Shown: positions 51,674 through 62,142, counted from the stretch's first letter. The stretch is 64,000 nt of DNA from Actinomycetota bacterium (GCA_003569265.1 BGON01000002.1:124001-188000), one strand, 5' to 3'. The notes: generated from the letters alone by a model not told the origin. Numbers and translations: made by a program.

Positions 51674-54391
51674 TTATAGCCCTTTAGGGGCGGTGGAAGA
51701 ACTTGTTTTTGCCGCAATTGCCGATGCTCGTCCAGACTCTAAGCGTGCAATCGGGACTCGAAATGGAGAACAGGAAACATAATCTAGTCCAAGTGAGTTG
51801 AAGAAATGAATGCTCCGAGGATCTCCGCCATGCTCACCACACACACCTAATTTGAAATCATGGCGCAGCTTTCGAGCCAAATCTACTGCTGTGCGCAGGA
51901 GTATTCCAACACCGGCCTCATCCAAAGATTCAAATGGATTAAAGGGTAAGAGTTCAAGATCTAAATAGCGAGGCAAGAAAGTGGATTCGACATCATCTCG
52001 ACTAAATGCCCAAGTTAATTGAGTTAAATCATTAGTACCAAATGAGAAGAAGTCTGCATACACCCCTAAGCGATCTGCTGTGATTGCAGCGCGCGGCGTC
52101 TCAATCATTGTCCCGATTGGGATTGCAGTTTTTACTCCTGTGCCTTTAAAAGTTGCTTCAATTTCTTCTTCAAGTGTTTCGCGCAAGTAAAGAAGTTCTC
52201 GCTGCGTTGCCACAAGTGGAATCATTACTTCAGGATGTGGATCATGTCCTAACTTCTTAACCTCTAAATAGGAATGTACAAGGGCACGAACCTGCATTTT
52301 ATAGAGCTCTGGAATAAGAATTCCTAAGCGCACCCCTCGCAGACCCAACATAGGGTTTGATTCATGCAGGCGATTAACGGCTGCAAATAGTGCTTTGTCA
52401 CGAGGTGAAACCTCTTCATTGAGTGCTTCAGAGCGAGCCATCTGTGCACTTAAGTCAACAAGAGATGGCAGGAATTCGTGCAGTGGAGGATCTAGTAATC
52501 GAATAGTTACTGGCAGGCCCGACATCGCCATCATAATTCCAACAAAATCTGCCCGCTGTAATGGTTCCATCTCAGCAATAACCGAGCGTTGCACATCTTC
52601 ATTTTCAGCTAAAACTAAACGCTCAACAAAAGATCGGCGTGGACCTAAGAACATATGTTCTGTGCGGCACAAGCCCACTCCCTCTGCCCCCAGTATCCGT
52701 GCTCGAATTGCATCCTCAGGAGTGTCTGCATTGGTGTGAACTTTGAGTCGGCGCATCGCATCGGCATGCATCAAAATTCGATCAACTGCCTTAACAACAG
52801 GGGCCGCCTCATCAGAATGAGGCGATAAACGGCCCTCTAAATAGGATGTCACCGAAGATGCAACAACTGGAACATCACCTAAATAAACAGCGCCTGTTGT
52901 GCCATCAATTGAAATCACGTCACCTTCATAAACCGTTATCCCACCTGCTGTAAATAAACTAGCGCGCTCATCAACTGAGATCGAATCTGTTCCGCACACA
53001 GCAGTTTTTCCCATACCGCGGGCAACAACAGCGGCGTGAGAAGTTTTACCGCCACGGCTAGTTAATATGCCTTGCGAGGCGACCATTCCCACTAAATCAT
53101 CTGGGCTGGTTTCACGGCGTACCAAGATAACTTTCTTACCAGATTTAGATAAATCAAAGGCGCGCTTTGAATCAAAGACAACTTCCCCAACAGCGGCCCC
53201 AGGTGATGCCGGAATTCCCCGAGCGATTTCATTGAGCGCTCCTGAGGTATCAAATTGAGGAAACATCAGCATGGCAAGTTGATCACCTGATGTGCGAATC
53301 AATGCCTCATCCATTGAGATTTTCCCTTCATCGACAAACTGAAGTGCGATACGAAAGGCTGCCTCAGCAGTGCGCTTGCCCACACGGGTCTGCAAAATCC
53401 ACAGCTTTCCCCGCTCAACAGTGAACTCAATGTCGCAGAGATCCTCATAATGAGCCTCTAACAACTCCATCACATCATCTAACTCTTTTGCAACGATTGG
53501 GCTAAGAACGGCAAACTCAATTAATGAGACTGGGGTGCGAATTCCTGCAACAACATCTTCTCCTTGAGCTCTTTGAAGATAATCACCATAACGACCAACT
53601 TCACCCGTTGAGGGGTTACGAGTAAATGCAACTCCAGTGCCTGAGTCATCGCTGAGATTTCCAAAAACCATAGATTGGATATTTACTGCAGTTCCTAAAT
53701 CTGATGGAATACGTTCGCGTCTGCGATACATCTGAGCGCGCTCTGAATTCCAGGATTTAAAGACCGCTTCAACTGATCTAATCAAATGTTCACGTGGATC
53801 TTTAGGGAATTCTTGGTCAGTTGCTAGTGAGACAACTTTTTTGAACCCATCACAGAGCTGTTTCAAAGCTTGAACATCAAATAATTGAATATCTGCTACG
53901 CCCACCGAAGATGCAACTCGTTCTTGCACTTTATGAAACTCTGAAGAATCGATATCGCAAACAATTTTGCCAAACATTTCAATAAAGCGCCGATATGAAT
54001 CCCAGGCAAAACGTGCATTTCCAGTGGAGTCCGCTAGTGAGTCAGTGACTTCTGGAGTCATACCCACGTTTAACACTGTCTCCATCATTCCTGGCATTGA
54101 AAACTTTGCTCCAGAGCGCACTGATACTAAAAGAGGATTCTCAACTCCACCGAATGTCTTGCCCGTTTGCTTCTCTAAATCATTCAGGGCTGCATCAATT
54201 TCAGCAGTTAGAATTGTAGGGAAATTTCCAGATTGCAGATATTCACGACATGCATGGGTTGTAATTGTGAATCCTGGTGGAACAGGTAAACCGATGCGAA
54301 CCATCTCGGCCAGGTTTGCACCTTTACCACCCAAGAGATCCTTCTGTGACATGTCCCCAAAAGTGAAGGGATGAATCAACTGCTTGGTCAT
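51674..54391 (-). CDS. ppdK: Pyruvate, phosphate dikinase
   Basis: A 905-residue enzyme that interconverts PEP, AMP and PPi with pyruvate, ATP and phosphate. N-terminal ATP-grasp (GDMSQKDLLGGKGANLAEM), the phosphohistidine loop GILTSRGGKTSHAAVVARGM, and the C-terminal PEP-binding domain (LGTMIETPRAA-like IPIGTMIETPRAA, the SFGTNDLTQLTWAFSRDD segment, FKLGVCGEHGGDP with the acid Cys) are complete. Together with the PPi-type phosphofructokinase at 20.9 kb it suggests PPi-linked glycolysis. Confidence 0.95.
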   Translation of the reverse strand: MTKQLIHPFTFGDMSQKDLLGGKGANLAEMVRIGLPVPPGFTITTHACREYLQSGNFPTILTAEIDAALNDLEKQTGKTFGGVENPLLVSVRSGAKFSMPGMMETVLNVGMTPEVTDSLADSTGNARFAWDSYRRFIEMFGKIVCDIDSSEFHKVQERVASSVGVADIQLFDVQALKQLCDGFKKVVSLATDQEFPKDPREHLIRSVEAVFKSWNSERAQMYRRRERIPSDLGTAVNIQSMVFGNLSDDSGTGVAFTRNPSTGEVGRYGDYLQRAQGEDVVAGIRTPVSLIEFAVLSPIVAKELDDVMELLEAHYEDLCDIEFTVERGKLWILQTRVGKRTAEAAFRIALQFVDEGKISMDEALIRTSGDQLAMLMFPQFDTSGALNEIARGIPASPGAAVGEVVFDSKRAFDLSKSGKKVILVRRETSPDDLVGMVASQGILTSRGGKTSHAAVVARGMGKTAVCGTDSISVDERASLFTAGGITVYEGDVISIDGTTGAVYLGDVPVVASSVTSYLEGRLSPHSDEAAPVVKAVDRILMHADAMRRLKVHTNADTPEDAIRARILGAEGVGLCRTEHMFLGPRRSFVERLVLAENEDVQRSVIAEMEPLQRADFVGIMMAMSGLPVTIRLLDPPLHEFLPSLVDLSAQMARSEALNEEVSPRDKALFAAVNRLHESNPMLGLRGVRLGILIPELYKMQVRALVHSYLEVKKLGHDPHPEVMIPLVATQRELLYLRETLEEEIEATFKGTGVKTAIPIGTMIETPRAAITADRLGVYADFFSFGTNDLTQLTWAFSRDDVESTFLPRYLDLELLPFNPFESLDEAGVGILLRTAVDLARKLRHDFKLGVCGEHGGDPRSIHFFNSLGLDYVSCSPFRVPIARLESGRASAIAAKTSSSTAPKGL

Positions 54392-54500
54392 CGTTGACCC
54401 TCCTGCTGTGCCTTAACCGCCTGTAGCAACGCTACCCCTCGTTTACCTCTATGAGCTCATCGCAACTCTCTATCTAATCGATGATTTTCTACTGGATGTA

Positions 54501-54536
54501 AAAACCCCGCCAATCGCAGTGATTGACGGGGTTTTT
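54501..54536. terminator. Intrinsic terminator between nrdJ and ppdK
   Basis: AAAACCCCGCCAATC then loop GCAGT then GATTGACGGGGTTTTT forms a strong hairpin with A and T runs on both sides. It lies after nrdJ and before the ppdK start in the same direction (minus strand), so it mainly ends the nrdR-nrdJ transcript. Confidence 0.88.
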
Positions 54537-54568
54537 AACGGGGTTGGTTAAAACTTATGAACTACTGC

Positions 54569-57396
54569 TTATGAGCAACCAGATGTGTTTCCGCATCCTT
54601 CGCATACAAAGCAGGCACCTGACATACGCATCTTCACACCACAAGTCATACATAACGGTGCATCTGCTTTAACTCCAGAGAGTGCTTCCATCAACTCAGT
54701 TGATGATCCGTACTCAACGGCTGGTGCTGCTTCGATCTTTACAGAGACAGGCTTTGCAACAGTTGCAGGTGCAGCAGATTGGGCAATCGTCTCTGTTGCT
54801 GCAGTGATATCTGGTGTGTACTCACCTGTATCGAGTGCGCGAGCGCGCTCTGATGATGTGTAGAGACCCATTGTGCTGCGTGATTCAAATGGCAAGTAAT
54901 CAAGTGCTAAACGACGGAAGATGTAATCCATCATGGACTGTGCCATGCGGATATCAGCATCATCTGTCATACCTGCAGGTTCAAATCGCAAGTTTGTAAA
55001 CTTCTCAACAAATGTCTCTAGCGGCACTCCGTATTGCAGACCAATTGATACTGCAATTGAGAAGGCATCCATCACACCGGCTAGCGTTGATCCCTGCTTA
55101 CCTAGCTTTAAGAAGACCTCACCTAGTGCGCCATCGGCATATGCACCTGCGGTCATGTAACCCTCGGCCCCGCCAACAGCAAATGATGTTGTAATGGATG
55201 GACGGGCCTTTGGAAGGCGCTTGCGCACTGCAGCAGCAGGTGCTGATGCTTCAATCGGTGCATCCTTCTTCTTTGCCTTGCCATCAGAGAGAGGTTGTCC
55301 GACCTTGCAGTTATCACGATAAACAGCGAGCGCCTTAATTCCCATTCTCCATGCTTCGATGTGAACTTCTTCAACCTCTTCAACAGTTGCATCTTCAGGC
55401 AGGTTCACTGTCTTTGAGATAGCACCTGAGAGGAATGGCTGGCATGCAGCCATCATGCGAACGTGGCCCATAGGAGCAATTGAGCGCTGCCCCAGTGCGC
55501 AGTCAAATACTTCATAGTGCTCAAGCTTGAGTCCTGGAGCATCGATAACGTGACCGTTTGCTGCGATGAACTCAACGATTGCTTCTATTGTCTCTTGGGC
55601 ATATCCCAGCTTTATAAGAGCCTGTGGCACTGTCTGGTTAACGATCTGCATTGAACCGCCACCGACAAGCTTTTTAAACTTAACGAGTGAGAAGTCAGGC
55701 TCAATACCTGTTGTATCGCAATCCATCATCAAACCAATTGTTCCTGTTGGAGCTAGAACTGAGATCTGGGCATTGCGCCATCCATTCTTATCTCCCGTTG
55801 CAAGACATGCATCCCAGGCCTTATTAGCCTCAGTCCACACATCGATATCGAGCGTTGTTTCAGACTTTGCAGCAGATGATGCTGATGCGTGCTTGCGCAT
55901 AACGCGAGCATGTGGCTTAGCGTTGTGTGCAAAGCCGGCATACGGTCCAACGATTCCGGCAAGTTCTGCTGAGCGCTTGTATGTAATACCAGTCATCAAT
56001 GATGTGATCGCACCAGCTAGTGCGCGCCCACCCTCTGAGTCATATGCCAGACCTGAAGCCATAAGAAGGGCGCCAAGGTTTGCATAACCAATACCTAGTT
56101 GGCGGAAAGCCTTTGTTGTGTCACCGATTGCCTCAGTGGGGAAATCTGCGAAACAGATTGAGATATCCATCGCGGTGATGATGAGCTCTGCCGCTTTTCC
56201 AAATACCTTTGCATCAAATGAACCATCTGATTTTAAGAACTTCATCAAGTTAAGAGATGCCAAGTTACAAGAAGAGTTGTCTAGTGACATGTATTCAGAG
56301 CAAGGATTTGATGCGTTGATGCGACCTGACTCTGGAGTGGTGTGCCAGTCATTGACTGTGTCATCAAATTGAACACCAGGATCAGCACATGCCCATGCAG
56401 CTTGTGCAATCTTTGTGAAGAGTTCACGTGCATCAACTGTGTCAATAACTTCACCAGTTGAACGAGCTGTTAATCCAAAACGCTCTCCCTTTTCAACAGC
56501 TTGCATGAACTTGTCCGATAGACGAACAGAGTTATTAGCGTTCTGGTATTGAACAGAGATGATGTCTTTTCCACCTAGGTCCATGTCAAAGCCAGCATCG
56601 CGTAGGGCGCGAATCTTGTCTTCTTCATTGACCTTAGTCTCAATAAACTCTTCAATATCTGGGTGATCTACGTCTAAAACAACCATCTTTGCTGCACGGC
56701 GTGTAGCACCGCCAGATTTGATTGTTCCAGCTGATGCATCAGCACCGCGCATAAATGAGACTGGGCCAGAGGCTGTTCCGCCGGACTTGAGAAGCTCCTT
56801 TGATGAGCGAATACGTGAGAGGTTAAGTCCAGCACCTGACCCACCCTTGAAGATCATTCCTTCTTCGCGATACCAGTTAAGGATGCTGTCCATAGTGTCA
56901 TCAACAGAGAGGATGAAGCATGCACTTACTTGCTGTGGTTGATTTGTTCCCACGTTAAACCACACTGGTGAGTTAAATGAGAAAACTTGATGCAAGAGCA
57001 TGTAAGTAAGTTCGTGTTCAAAACAAGTGCATCAGCATCTGTTGCAAAGTAACCGTGCTCTTTTCCAGCCTTTGTATAGGTAAGAACTACGCGATCGATA
57101 ACTTGCTTCAAAGACCATTCGCGATTTTCAGCACCAAGTGCTCCGCGAAAGTACTTTGTTGTAACGATCATTGATGCATTTACTGACCATGTATCTGGGT
57201 ATTCAACACCGTGTTGTTCAAATACGGTCTCACCGGTTTTCCAGTTTTGCTGTACTACATCACGACGTTCCCATTTAACTTCATCGTATGGGTGTACGCC
57301 TTCGTTAGTGTAGATACGCTCGATAGTCAGACCCTTACCTTTTACGGTGTTGTGGGCCTTGATTTTCGCTGGTCGGTTGATAACCGTCTCTGACAT
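54569..57396 (-). CDS. nrdJ: Adenosylcobalamin-dependent ribonucleotide reductase (frame broken by 1-base indel)
   Basis: Two frames give one class II reductase of about 942 residues. The N-terminal part (56926-57396: RIYTNEGVHPYDEVKWERRD ... ATDADALV) breaks at 57020-57023, where one base is missing from an A run; restoring it gives LVFEHELTYMLLHQVFSFNS into the second frame. That frame carries the radical-site region (NASNPCSEYMSLDNSSCNLA; PTGTIGLMMDC), and ends with the CMTCGVKMRMSGACFVCEGC redox/zinc tail. It makes deoxynucleotides using vitamin B12. Confidence 0.88.
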
Positions 57397-57416
57397 GTGT
57401 GTTTCCCCGTCTTCTT

Positions 57417-57971
57417 TTAGTTGTTCTGGTTCATTAATGTTTTATTGCTTTGTGGTGCTGATGTAGTGCTATTTTTTTCAGTAATGGGGGTATTACTTTT
57501 ATCCAATTGCGCCGGAGAATGGCTAGAAGGTAGAGCTCGCAGTAGAGCGATCTCGCCTTCGAAATCTTCAAGGGAAGCAAAGTTACGGTACACCGAGGCA
57601 TAACGTAAGTAAGCGACCTCATCGAGTTCTCGGAGTGGCGCAAGGATGGCCATTCCAACTTCTTGAGCTTCAATCTCTGCTTGACCAGTAGAACGTAGGG
57701 TTTCCTCCACACGCTGGGCTAGCAAAACTAGATCATCTTCATTAACTGGTCGCCCCTGGCAGGCCTTGCGAACGCCCACAAGGACCTTCTCACGGCTAAA
57801 TGGCTCAGTGGCCCCGCTTCGCTTGATGATGTTGAGCAAAGCGACTTCTTGGGTAGAAAATCTCTGGCTGCACTGTGGGCACTCACGACGACGGCGAATC
57901 TGTGTGCCCTCTTCAATAGGACGAGAGTCAACAACACGGGAATCTTCGTATCGGCAGAACGGGCAAATCAT
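57417..57971 (-). CDS. nrdR: Transcriptional repressor NrdR
   Basis: A 184-residue protein. N-terminal zinc ribbon ([19 protein letters not shown] ... [17 protein letters not shown]), followed by the ATP-cone domain ([19 protein letters not shown]). The last about 35 residues ([20 protein letters not shown]) are a polar extension beyond the usual roughly 150 residues. Regulates ribonucleotide reductase genes; nrdJ starts 20 bp downstream, so the pair is likely one operon. Confidence 0.92.
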   Translation of the reverse strand: MICPFCRYEDSRVVDSRPIEEGTQIRRRRECPQCSQRFSTQEVALLNIIKRSGATEPFSREKVLVGVRKACQGRPVNEDDLVLLAQRVEETLRSTGQAEIEAQEVGMAILAPLRELDEVAYLRYASVYRNFASLEDFEGEIALLRALPSSHSPAQLDKSNTPITEKNSTTSAPQSNKTLMNQNN

Positions 57972-58083
57972 CTCGGCGTGTCTCCCTTCGAAATACTAGA
58001 TATTCCAACTTTTAGATGTATTGAGTGGAGGAGAAAAACTACCCTATAAACACTAGTTATGGAAGTTTTACTGTCTTCGACCC

Positions 58084-58096
58084 CTACATATAGTAG
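58084..58096 (-). promoter_or_regulatory. Possible NrdR-type box
   Basis: CTACATATAGTAG is a near-palindrome with the TATA-like core of NrdR boxes, about 115 bp upstream of nrdR. A second similar site (ACACTAGTTAT near 58049) lies upstream of nrdR at a spacing compatible with paired boxes, but neither matches well enough to be sure. Confidence 0.3.
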
Positions 58097-58165
58097 GAAC
58101 TATAAAGCATTCCTCGAGGCTTTGCCACCCGAGTAGGGAAAAGGATTATGTGGGCGTGTCGGGGC

Positions 58166-58534
58166 TTATTGCCTTGGAACGCGCAGCTTCTGCCCTGCCA
58201 CCACGTCATAGCCGCTCAAGTTATTAGCCTCACGGATCGCCTCAACCATCGCCTGAACATCCCCGCTTGAATAGGCAGAGGCGACAGACCAGAGCGTTGC
58301 TCCCTGCGGCACGACCACGCTCACATAGGAGGTGGGTGCTACTACTTGATCACCGGCACCTGATTGGGCAGCAAAACCTGCCGCCAGGAGCACGGTCAGG
58401 GAGGCTACGAACAAAGTGCGAGCTAGTCGAGCACGACGAGTCAATGATGCGCCGGACGGATTGCTCGATTGTGTGAAAGGGCTAGAAAAGCCTTGTAAAA
58501 CACTTGTTTTGCTAGCTAGTGACACTGTGCTCAT
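58166..58534 (-). CDS. LysM-domain membrane protein, probable SOS cell-division inhibitor
   Basis: A 122-residue protein: cytoplasmic N-terminus rich in Ser and Arg (ASLTRRARLART), one membrane helix (about residues 41-58) and a C-terminal LysM domain (VPQGATLWSVASAYSSGD ... YDVVAGQKLRVP). It is divergent from lexA and shares two SOS boxes with it. Small LysM proteins in this position (YneA in Bacillus, Rv2719c in mycobacteria) block division during DNA damage, so that role is likely by context. Confidence 0.8.
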   Translation of the reverse strand: MSTVSLASKTSVLQGFSSPFTQSSNPSGASLTRRARLARTLFVASLTVLLAAGFAAQSGAGDQVVAPTSYVSVVVPQGATLWSVASAYSSGDVQAMVEAIREANNLSGYDVVAGQKLRVPRQ

Positions 58535-58570
58535 AGTTTTCTCTCCTGCGAACTACCTTGGGGAAGGTAT

Positions 58571-58586
58571 TCGAACAACTGTTCGA
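58571..58586. promoter_or_regulatory. LexA (SOS) box 1
   Basis: TCGAACAACTGTTCGA fits the actinobacterial consensus TCGAAC-N4-GTTCGA perfectly. It lies 37 bp upstream of the LysM gene and about 100 bp upstream of lexA. Confidence 0.9.
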
Positions 58587-58631
58587 ATAAGACAATTAAA
58601 CACCCCACCACTGACAAATAGCAAGTTAAAT

Positions 58632-58647
58632 TCGAACATATGTTTGA
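58632..58647. promoter_or_regulatory. LexA (SOS) box 2
   Basis: TCGAACATATGTTTGA matches the SOS box with one substitution in the right arm. It lies about 30 bp upstream of the lexA ATG, where LexA could autoregulate. Confidence 0.85.
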
Positions 58648-58678
58648 ATTTTTCCTAAATCTATGTCACCCTGTATCC

Positions 58679-59305
58679 ATGAGCACACAAACCCCCCAGG
58701 GCCTAACCACCCGCCAGGCCGAGATCCTCAATGTCATCGAAACGGCCATGGCCGAGCATGGCTATGCCCCCACTATGCGAGAGATCGGGGCGGCCGTTGG
58801 CCTGACCTCCACAGCCTCAGTGAAGTATCAGCTAGAGATCTTGGAGCAAAAAGGATTCATCCGCCGCGATGAGAGCAAGGGCCGTGCACTAGAGCTAACC
58901 CCTGAGGTAAACGGGGCACCCGTCGATAAGACAAGGATGATTCCGCTCGTTGGTCGCATTGCAGCAGGTGGCCCAATAACTGCCGAGCAAGAAGTGGAAG
59001 AAGTATTTCCTTTGCCTGAGTCCTTTGTTGGAAAAGGTGAGTTATTTATGCTCAAAGTTGTGGGCGAATCAATGATTGATGCAGCTATCTGTGATGGTGA
59101 CTATGTAGTGATCCGTTCACAAAAAGATTGCAACAAAGGTGAGATCGTTGCAGCGATGATTGATGGCGAAGCCACAGTAAAGACATTTTCAAAAAAGGAT
59201 GGCCACATCTGGCTACTGCCAGCAAATGATGCTTTTGAGCCTATAAATGGCGATAACTGTGAAATCCTGGGAGTTGTAACTGCAGTACTTCGCTCAATTG
59301 CCTAA
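58679..59305 (+). CDS. lexA: LexA repressor
   Basis: A 208-residue SOS repressor. ATG 58679 is chosen because upstream extension overlaps an SOS box. Winged-helix part: LTTRQAEILNVIETAMAEHG, PTMREIGAAVGL. Cleavage site Ala96-Gly97 (RIAAGGPI), catalytic Ser131 (VVGESMIDAAI) and Lys168 (GEATVKTF). It controls the shared promoter region with the LysM gene. Confidence 0.95.
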   Translation: MSTQTPQGLTTRQAEILNVIETAMAEHGYAPTMREIGAAVGLTSTASVKYQLEILEQKGFIRRDESKGRALELTPEVNGAPVDKTRMIPLVGRIAAGGPITAEQEVEEVFPLPESFVGKGELFMLKVVGESMIDAAICDGDYVVIRSQKDCNKGEIVAAMIDGEATVKTFSKKDGHIWLLPANDAFEPINGDNCEILGVVTAVLRSIA

Positions 59306-59960
59306 TTTATTGCGCGAGTAACAATGACTCTGGCTTGATCCCCGTAGTGCACACTGCCCTCTTCATACACATCAATTCTAAGTATCTGTGGCGCCTTTAT
59401 TGCACCCAGTGCAACAAGTGAATCTAATTCACTCGCAAAACCTTTAGCCTCAAAGTGTTCGTTATTTACTCCCACAACTAACCAGCCGTTATTTGCTAGC
59501 AGTGGCAATAGGTTGCGCAAGCACTCAGGCCCTAAGTGGCCATGGGTAAATGTTCCAGAACTAATGAGTGCCTCATAGGGTGCATTTTCGTTCAGCACTG
59601 CTCGAGTTAAATCCCTTTCATACAACTTCCTATACACCGCACTGTTATCAGTGCGCGCCTTTAATTTTGCCTGTCCCAACATCTCAGGTGAGATATCCAT
59701 GCCATCTAAAACAACATCGGGGCGAAGCCTTGATAAATACATGCCGGTCAGGCCCGTGCCGGTGCCGATATCTAGAACCCGAGTAACTGAATCTGTAACG
59801 ACTTGATCAAATACTTCACTAATAGCTTTTGGATAGCGATACTGCTTGGCATCTACAAAGATGAGTCATAGGTAGCGGCCCACTTTGCATATAAGCGCTT
59901 GTTATCTTCAGGCGTCTTAACAGAATATGCCTCATCGAGGCCAAGTGCGTCATCGTTCAT
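59302..59960 (-). CDS. Class I SAM-dependent methyltransferase (frame broken by 1-base indel)
   Basis: ATG 59960 starts MNDDALGLDEAYSVKTPEDN and RLYAKWAATYDSS, a common methyltransferase N-terminus, then hits a stop. Restoring one T in the run at 59856-59858 joins it to FVDAKQYRYPKAISEVFDQV, the SAM-binding VLDIGTGTGLTGMYL, DGMDISPEML and the later SGTFTHGHLGPECL. The corrected protein is 219 residues. Substrate unknown. Convergent with lexA, overlapping its end by 4 bp. Confidence 0.78.
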
Positions 59961-60006
59961 AGTGCAAGGCTATGCAGATTCTGCAGCCGCGACAATGCCC
60001 TAGCCC

Positions 60007-60591
60007 TTAACCAATCCTTTTAATCATCGCTGCCATCGCCTTATTCTGCGCACTCTGTGAGGCAACAATGCCTTCACCAAAGCTTTTGATTTCAGCGCTC
60101 TTGGCATTTTCAATCATCGCTGCCATATCGATGGCGCCATCGTGGTGGCCAGTCATAGCTTTTAACCACAACACATCAAAGCTCTTTCCTGTTGCGCTCT
60201 TTAGTGCAGCTAGCTCTGAATCACTGAGCATTCCGCCCATGCCATGACCCATGCTGTGTCCAGGATCGAGACCAGCCCCAGCTGCCTCTAACCAGGCTTT
60301 CATCTTCACAATCTCAGCTGACTGCTCATCACGGATGTTTTTGGCAAGTGCTAAAAGTTCTGAATCAGCACTCTTTGTCAGTGCCAGATCTGAGATATCA
60401 ATAGCTTGTTGGTGATGAGGAATCATCATCTGCAAAAACATAATCTCATCACTACTTAAATCACCTGAGGCCTCAGTTGAATGCCCCTCGTGGTCCATTC
60501 CAATATTGCTGCCGTTAGAACAGCCAGAGAGAGACAAGGCCACAATGGCTATTAATATGGTTGTAACTGCTCTTTTGAGTCTCATTACCAA
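60007..60591 (-). CDS. DUF305 lipoprotein
   Basis: A 194-residue exported protein with a lipobox (LSLSGCSN; lipid Cys at about residue 24). The mature part has two DUF305 halves, each with His-rich motifs (MMIPHHQQAIDISDLAL and WLKAMTGHHDGAIDMAAMI). Such proteins are ferritin-like and often metal related, but function is not settled. It overlaps the SDR gene by 7 bp (its start lies within the end of the SDR gene). Confidence 0.85.
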   Translation of the reverse strand: MVMRLKRAVTTILIAIVALSLSGCSNGSNIGMDHEGHSTEASGDLSSDEIMFLQMMIPHHQQAIDISDLALTKSADSELLALAKNIRDEQSAEIVKMKAWLEAAGAGLDPGHSMGHGMGGMLSDSELAALKSATGKSFDVLWLKAMTGHHDGAIDMAAMIENAKSAEIKSFGEGIVASQSAQNKAMAAMIKRIG

Positions 60592-61301
60592 GGCACCACT
60601 TTCATCTCTTCCCAGAGCACTCCCGTAAGTTTATCTTGCTCACTAGAACCGTTCACATCAAAGGCCCTTGTTGCTAGCCAGATCGCAGTGCGAGCACCCT
60701 CTGCAGCAGATAACGGTGCATCTGGGCCACCCATATCTGTGCGGGAATGATTTGGACACACTGCATCTACTAAAAACCCACGTGCACCAAGTCCAGTTTC
60801 ATGTGCCAAGTTACGAACCAAAGCATTTACTCCTGCTTTGCTCACACGATAGGGAGCTAATCCCCCAGCATTTCCAGGTCCTGACATACGTCCTAAACAT
60901 GCAGAGAAGATAACGACTCGACCACTTCTTGCCTCTGCCATAGGAGCAGCCAAAATATTAAGTGCGCTAAAAACAGAATCCAAATTAATCGCCATTACAC
61001 GTCGCCACTCAGCATTATCAGTCTTTAGCGTCTTAGACATCTTTGCACTCATCACACCATGGGCCAGAATCACAATCTCTGGTGTGCCAAAGGATTCTAG
61101 AATCTCTTCAAATGCCTTCCTTGCTGCATCTAAATCTTCTAAATCAACGGCTCGATAGTCAGCACCTAAGTGTTTGGCTGATTCTTCTAAGCGCGCTTTA
61201 TCTTGTGCAACTAAAACAATCTGATGACCAATGGCTGCAAGCTCTTTTGCACATTCAAAACCAAGGCCCCGTGATCCCCCAGTAACAATTACTAGCCCCA
61301 T
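60585..61301 (-). CDS. Short-chain dehydrogenase/reductase
   Basis: A 238-residue Rossmann oxidoreductase. Cofactor motif VTGGSRGLGFECAKEL at the N-terminus, VDLEDLDAARKAFEEI, ILAHGVMSAK (in place of NNAG), the catalytic Ser/Tyr/Lys in IFSACLGRMSGPG and APYRVSKAGVNALVRN. Cofactor preference and substrate are unclear. ATG 61301 directly follows the stop of a 56-residue membrane ORF. Confidence 0.85.
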   Translation of the reverse strand: MGLVIVTGGSRGLGFECAKELAAIGHQIVLVAQDKARLEESAKHLGADYRAVDLEDLDAARKAFEEILESFGTPEIVILAHGVMSAKMSKTLKTDNAEWRRVMAINLDSVFSALNILAAPMAEARSGRVVIFSACLGRMSGPGNAGGLAPYRVSKAGVNALVRNLAHETGLGARGFLVDAVCPNHSRTDMGGPDAPLSAAEGARTAIWLATRAFDVNGSSEQDKLTGVLWEEMKVVPW

Positions 61302-61472
61302 TTATTTACGCTTTAACTCTCTAAGGGAGGCTTTGAGCGCTTTGCGCTCGGCCTTTGCCACAGGATCTTTCTTAGGTGGAAATACCCACTTTAAAATCAG
61401 AGCAAAGATAGCCATGACAAAAAAGCCACTTAAGGCCTGTATATAAAGGCCGTTGTTGATTCCACCAAGCAT
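61302..61472 (-). CDS. 56-residue membrane microprotein
   Basis: ATG 61472 to TAA 61302 encodes one membrane helix (residues about 10-30, ALSGFFVMAIFALILKWVFP) followed by a basic tail rich in Lys, Arg and Ala. The stop is directly followed by the SDR start (TAAATG), so it is probably translated in that operon. No family recognised. Confidence 0.55.
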   Translation of the reverse strand: MLGGINNGLYIQALSGFFVMAIFALILKWVFPPKKDPVAKAERKALKASLRELKRK

Positions 61473-61956
61473 GTCTAAAGATTACCCGGGCAAACTACTT
61501 CTCGCATATCCACAGAAGAAATACTCATAAAAACTTACAAAACTCTCAGGACTTACCTTTCGCACGCCTGAATTCCTTATCTCTGATCAACCAGCACGCC
61601 GCCAGCGTTACTAGTTGATTTCCCAACACACGTTGGGAATAGAGAAAGGAAGTGCAAATGAATGTCACTACATGATGTTGCGGCGCTTGTCGTTGCAATA
61701 GCCAATCTCATACTGCGTGTATGGGAGATGCGAAAGGATCGGCGGAGAAACTCCGATGATCCCGATCAGTTAGCAGACTGATTTCGTATAAGGCAGTTGG
61801 GTCGGAATTGGCACCTCCGGCTCAACTTCATTAATTAAAGCAGATAACTCGGTTACTCAGAGTGGTTCTGCCACACCCACAACTCTTCACCCAACTCTCA
61901 CTTGCAATTAACCTGCATCATCCAACCTAGTCACCTTCATAGCCCACTATCCATCC
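61473..61956. other. 484-bp gene-poor stretch
   Basis: Holds no long ORF. It contains a microORF at 61662-61781 preceded by a short hairpin (TCCCAACACACGTTGGGA at 61620-61638). Outside those I see only AT-mixed, non-repetitive sequence with several short direct repeats of CAACTC type and no tRNA, terminator or riboswitch. Confidence 0.6.
61662..61781 (+). CDS. 39-residue microORF
   Basis: ATG 61662 to TGA 61781 encodes a hydrophobic N-terminus (SLHDVAALVVAIANLILRV) followed by a very basic and acidic tail (WEMRKDRRRNSDDPDQLAD). An AAGGAAG ribosome-binding site lies 9 bases upstream of the chosen ATG. A hairpin sits just upstream. Possibly a small membrane or regulatory peptide; no homologue known to me. 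Confidence 0.45.
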   Translation: MSLHDVAALVVAIANLILRVWEMRKDRRRNSDDPDQLAD

Positions 61957-62142
61957 ATGGATCTGTCACATTCATTGTTTCTGCTCAACGCCAGCCTTGA
62001 TCGCCATCTCAACAATGACCACTACGGTCAACTAGAGTTAGAGGAGCGTGCCACCTTCTCTCGCTCACGCCGCTCTATAGAGCGCTTTGATGAACAACTC
62101 CAACGCCAGAGCGTTAAAGAGCAAGCGGCCAAATCAGCTTAA
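61957..62142 (+). CDS. 61-residue hypothetical protein
   Basis: A small polar protein (LERATFSRSRRSIERFDEQL in the middle) with a short hydrophobic N-terminus (SLFLLNASLD). No family recognised. Followed 18 bp later by a strong terminator, which supports it being a real transcribed unit. Confidence 0.45.
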   Translation: MDLSHSLFLLNASLDRHLNNDHYGQLELEERATFSRSRRSIERFDEQLQRQSVKEQAAKSA

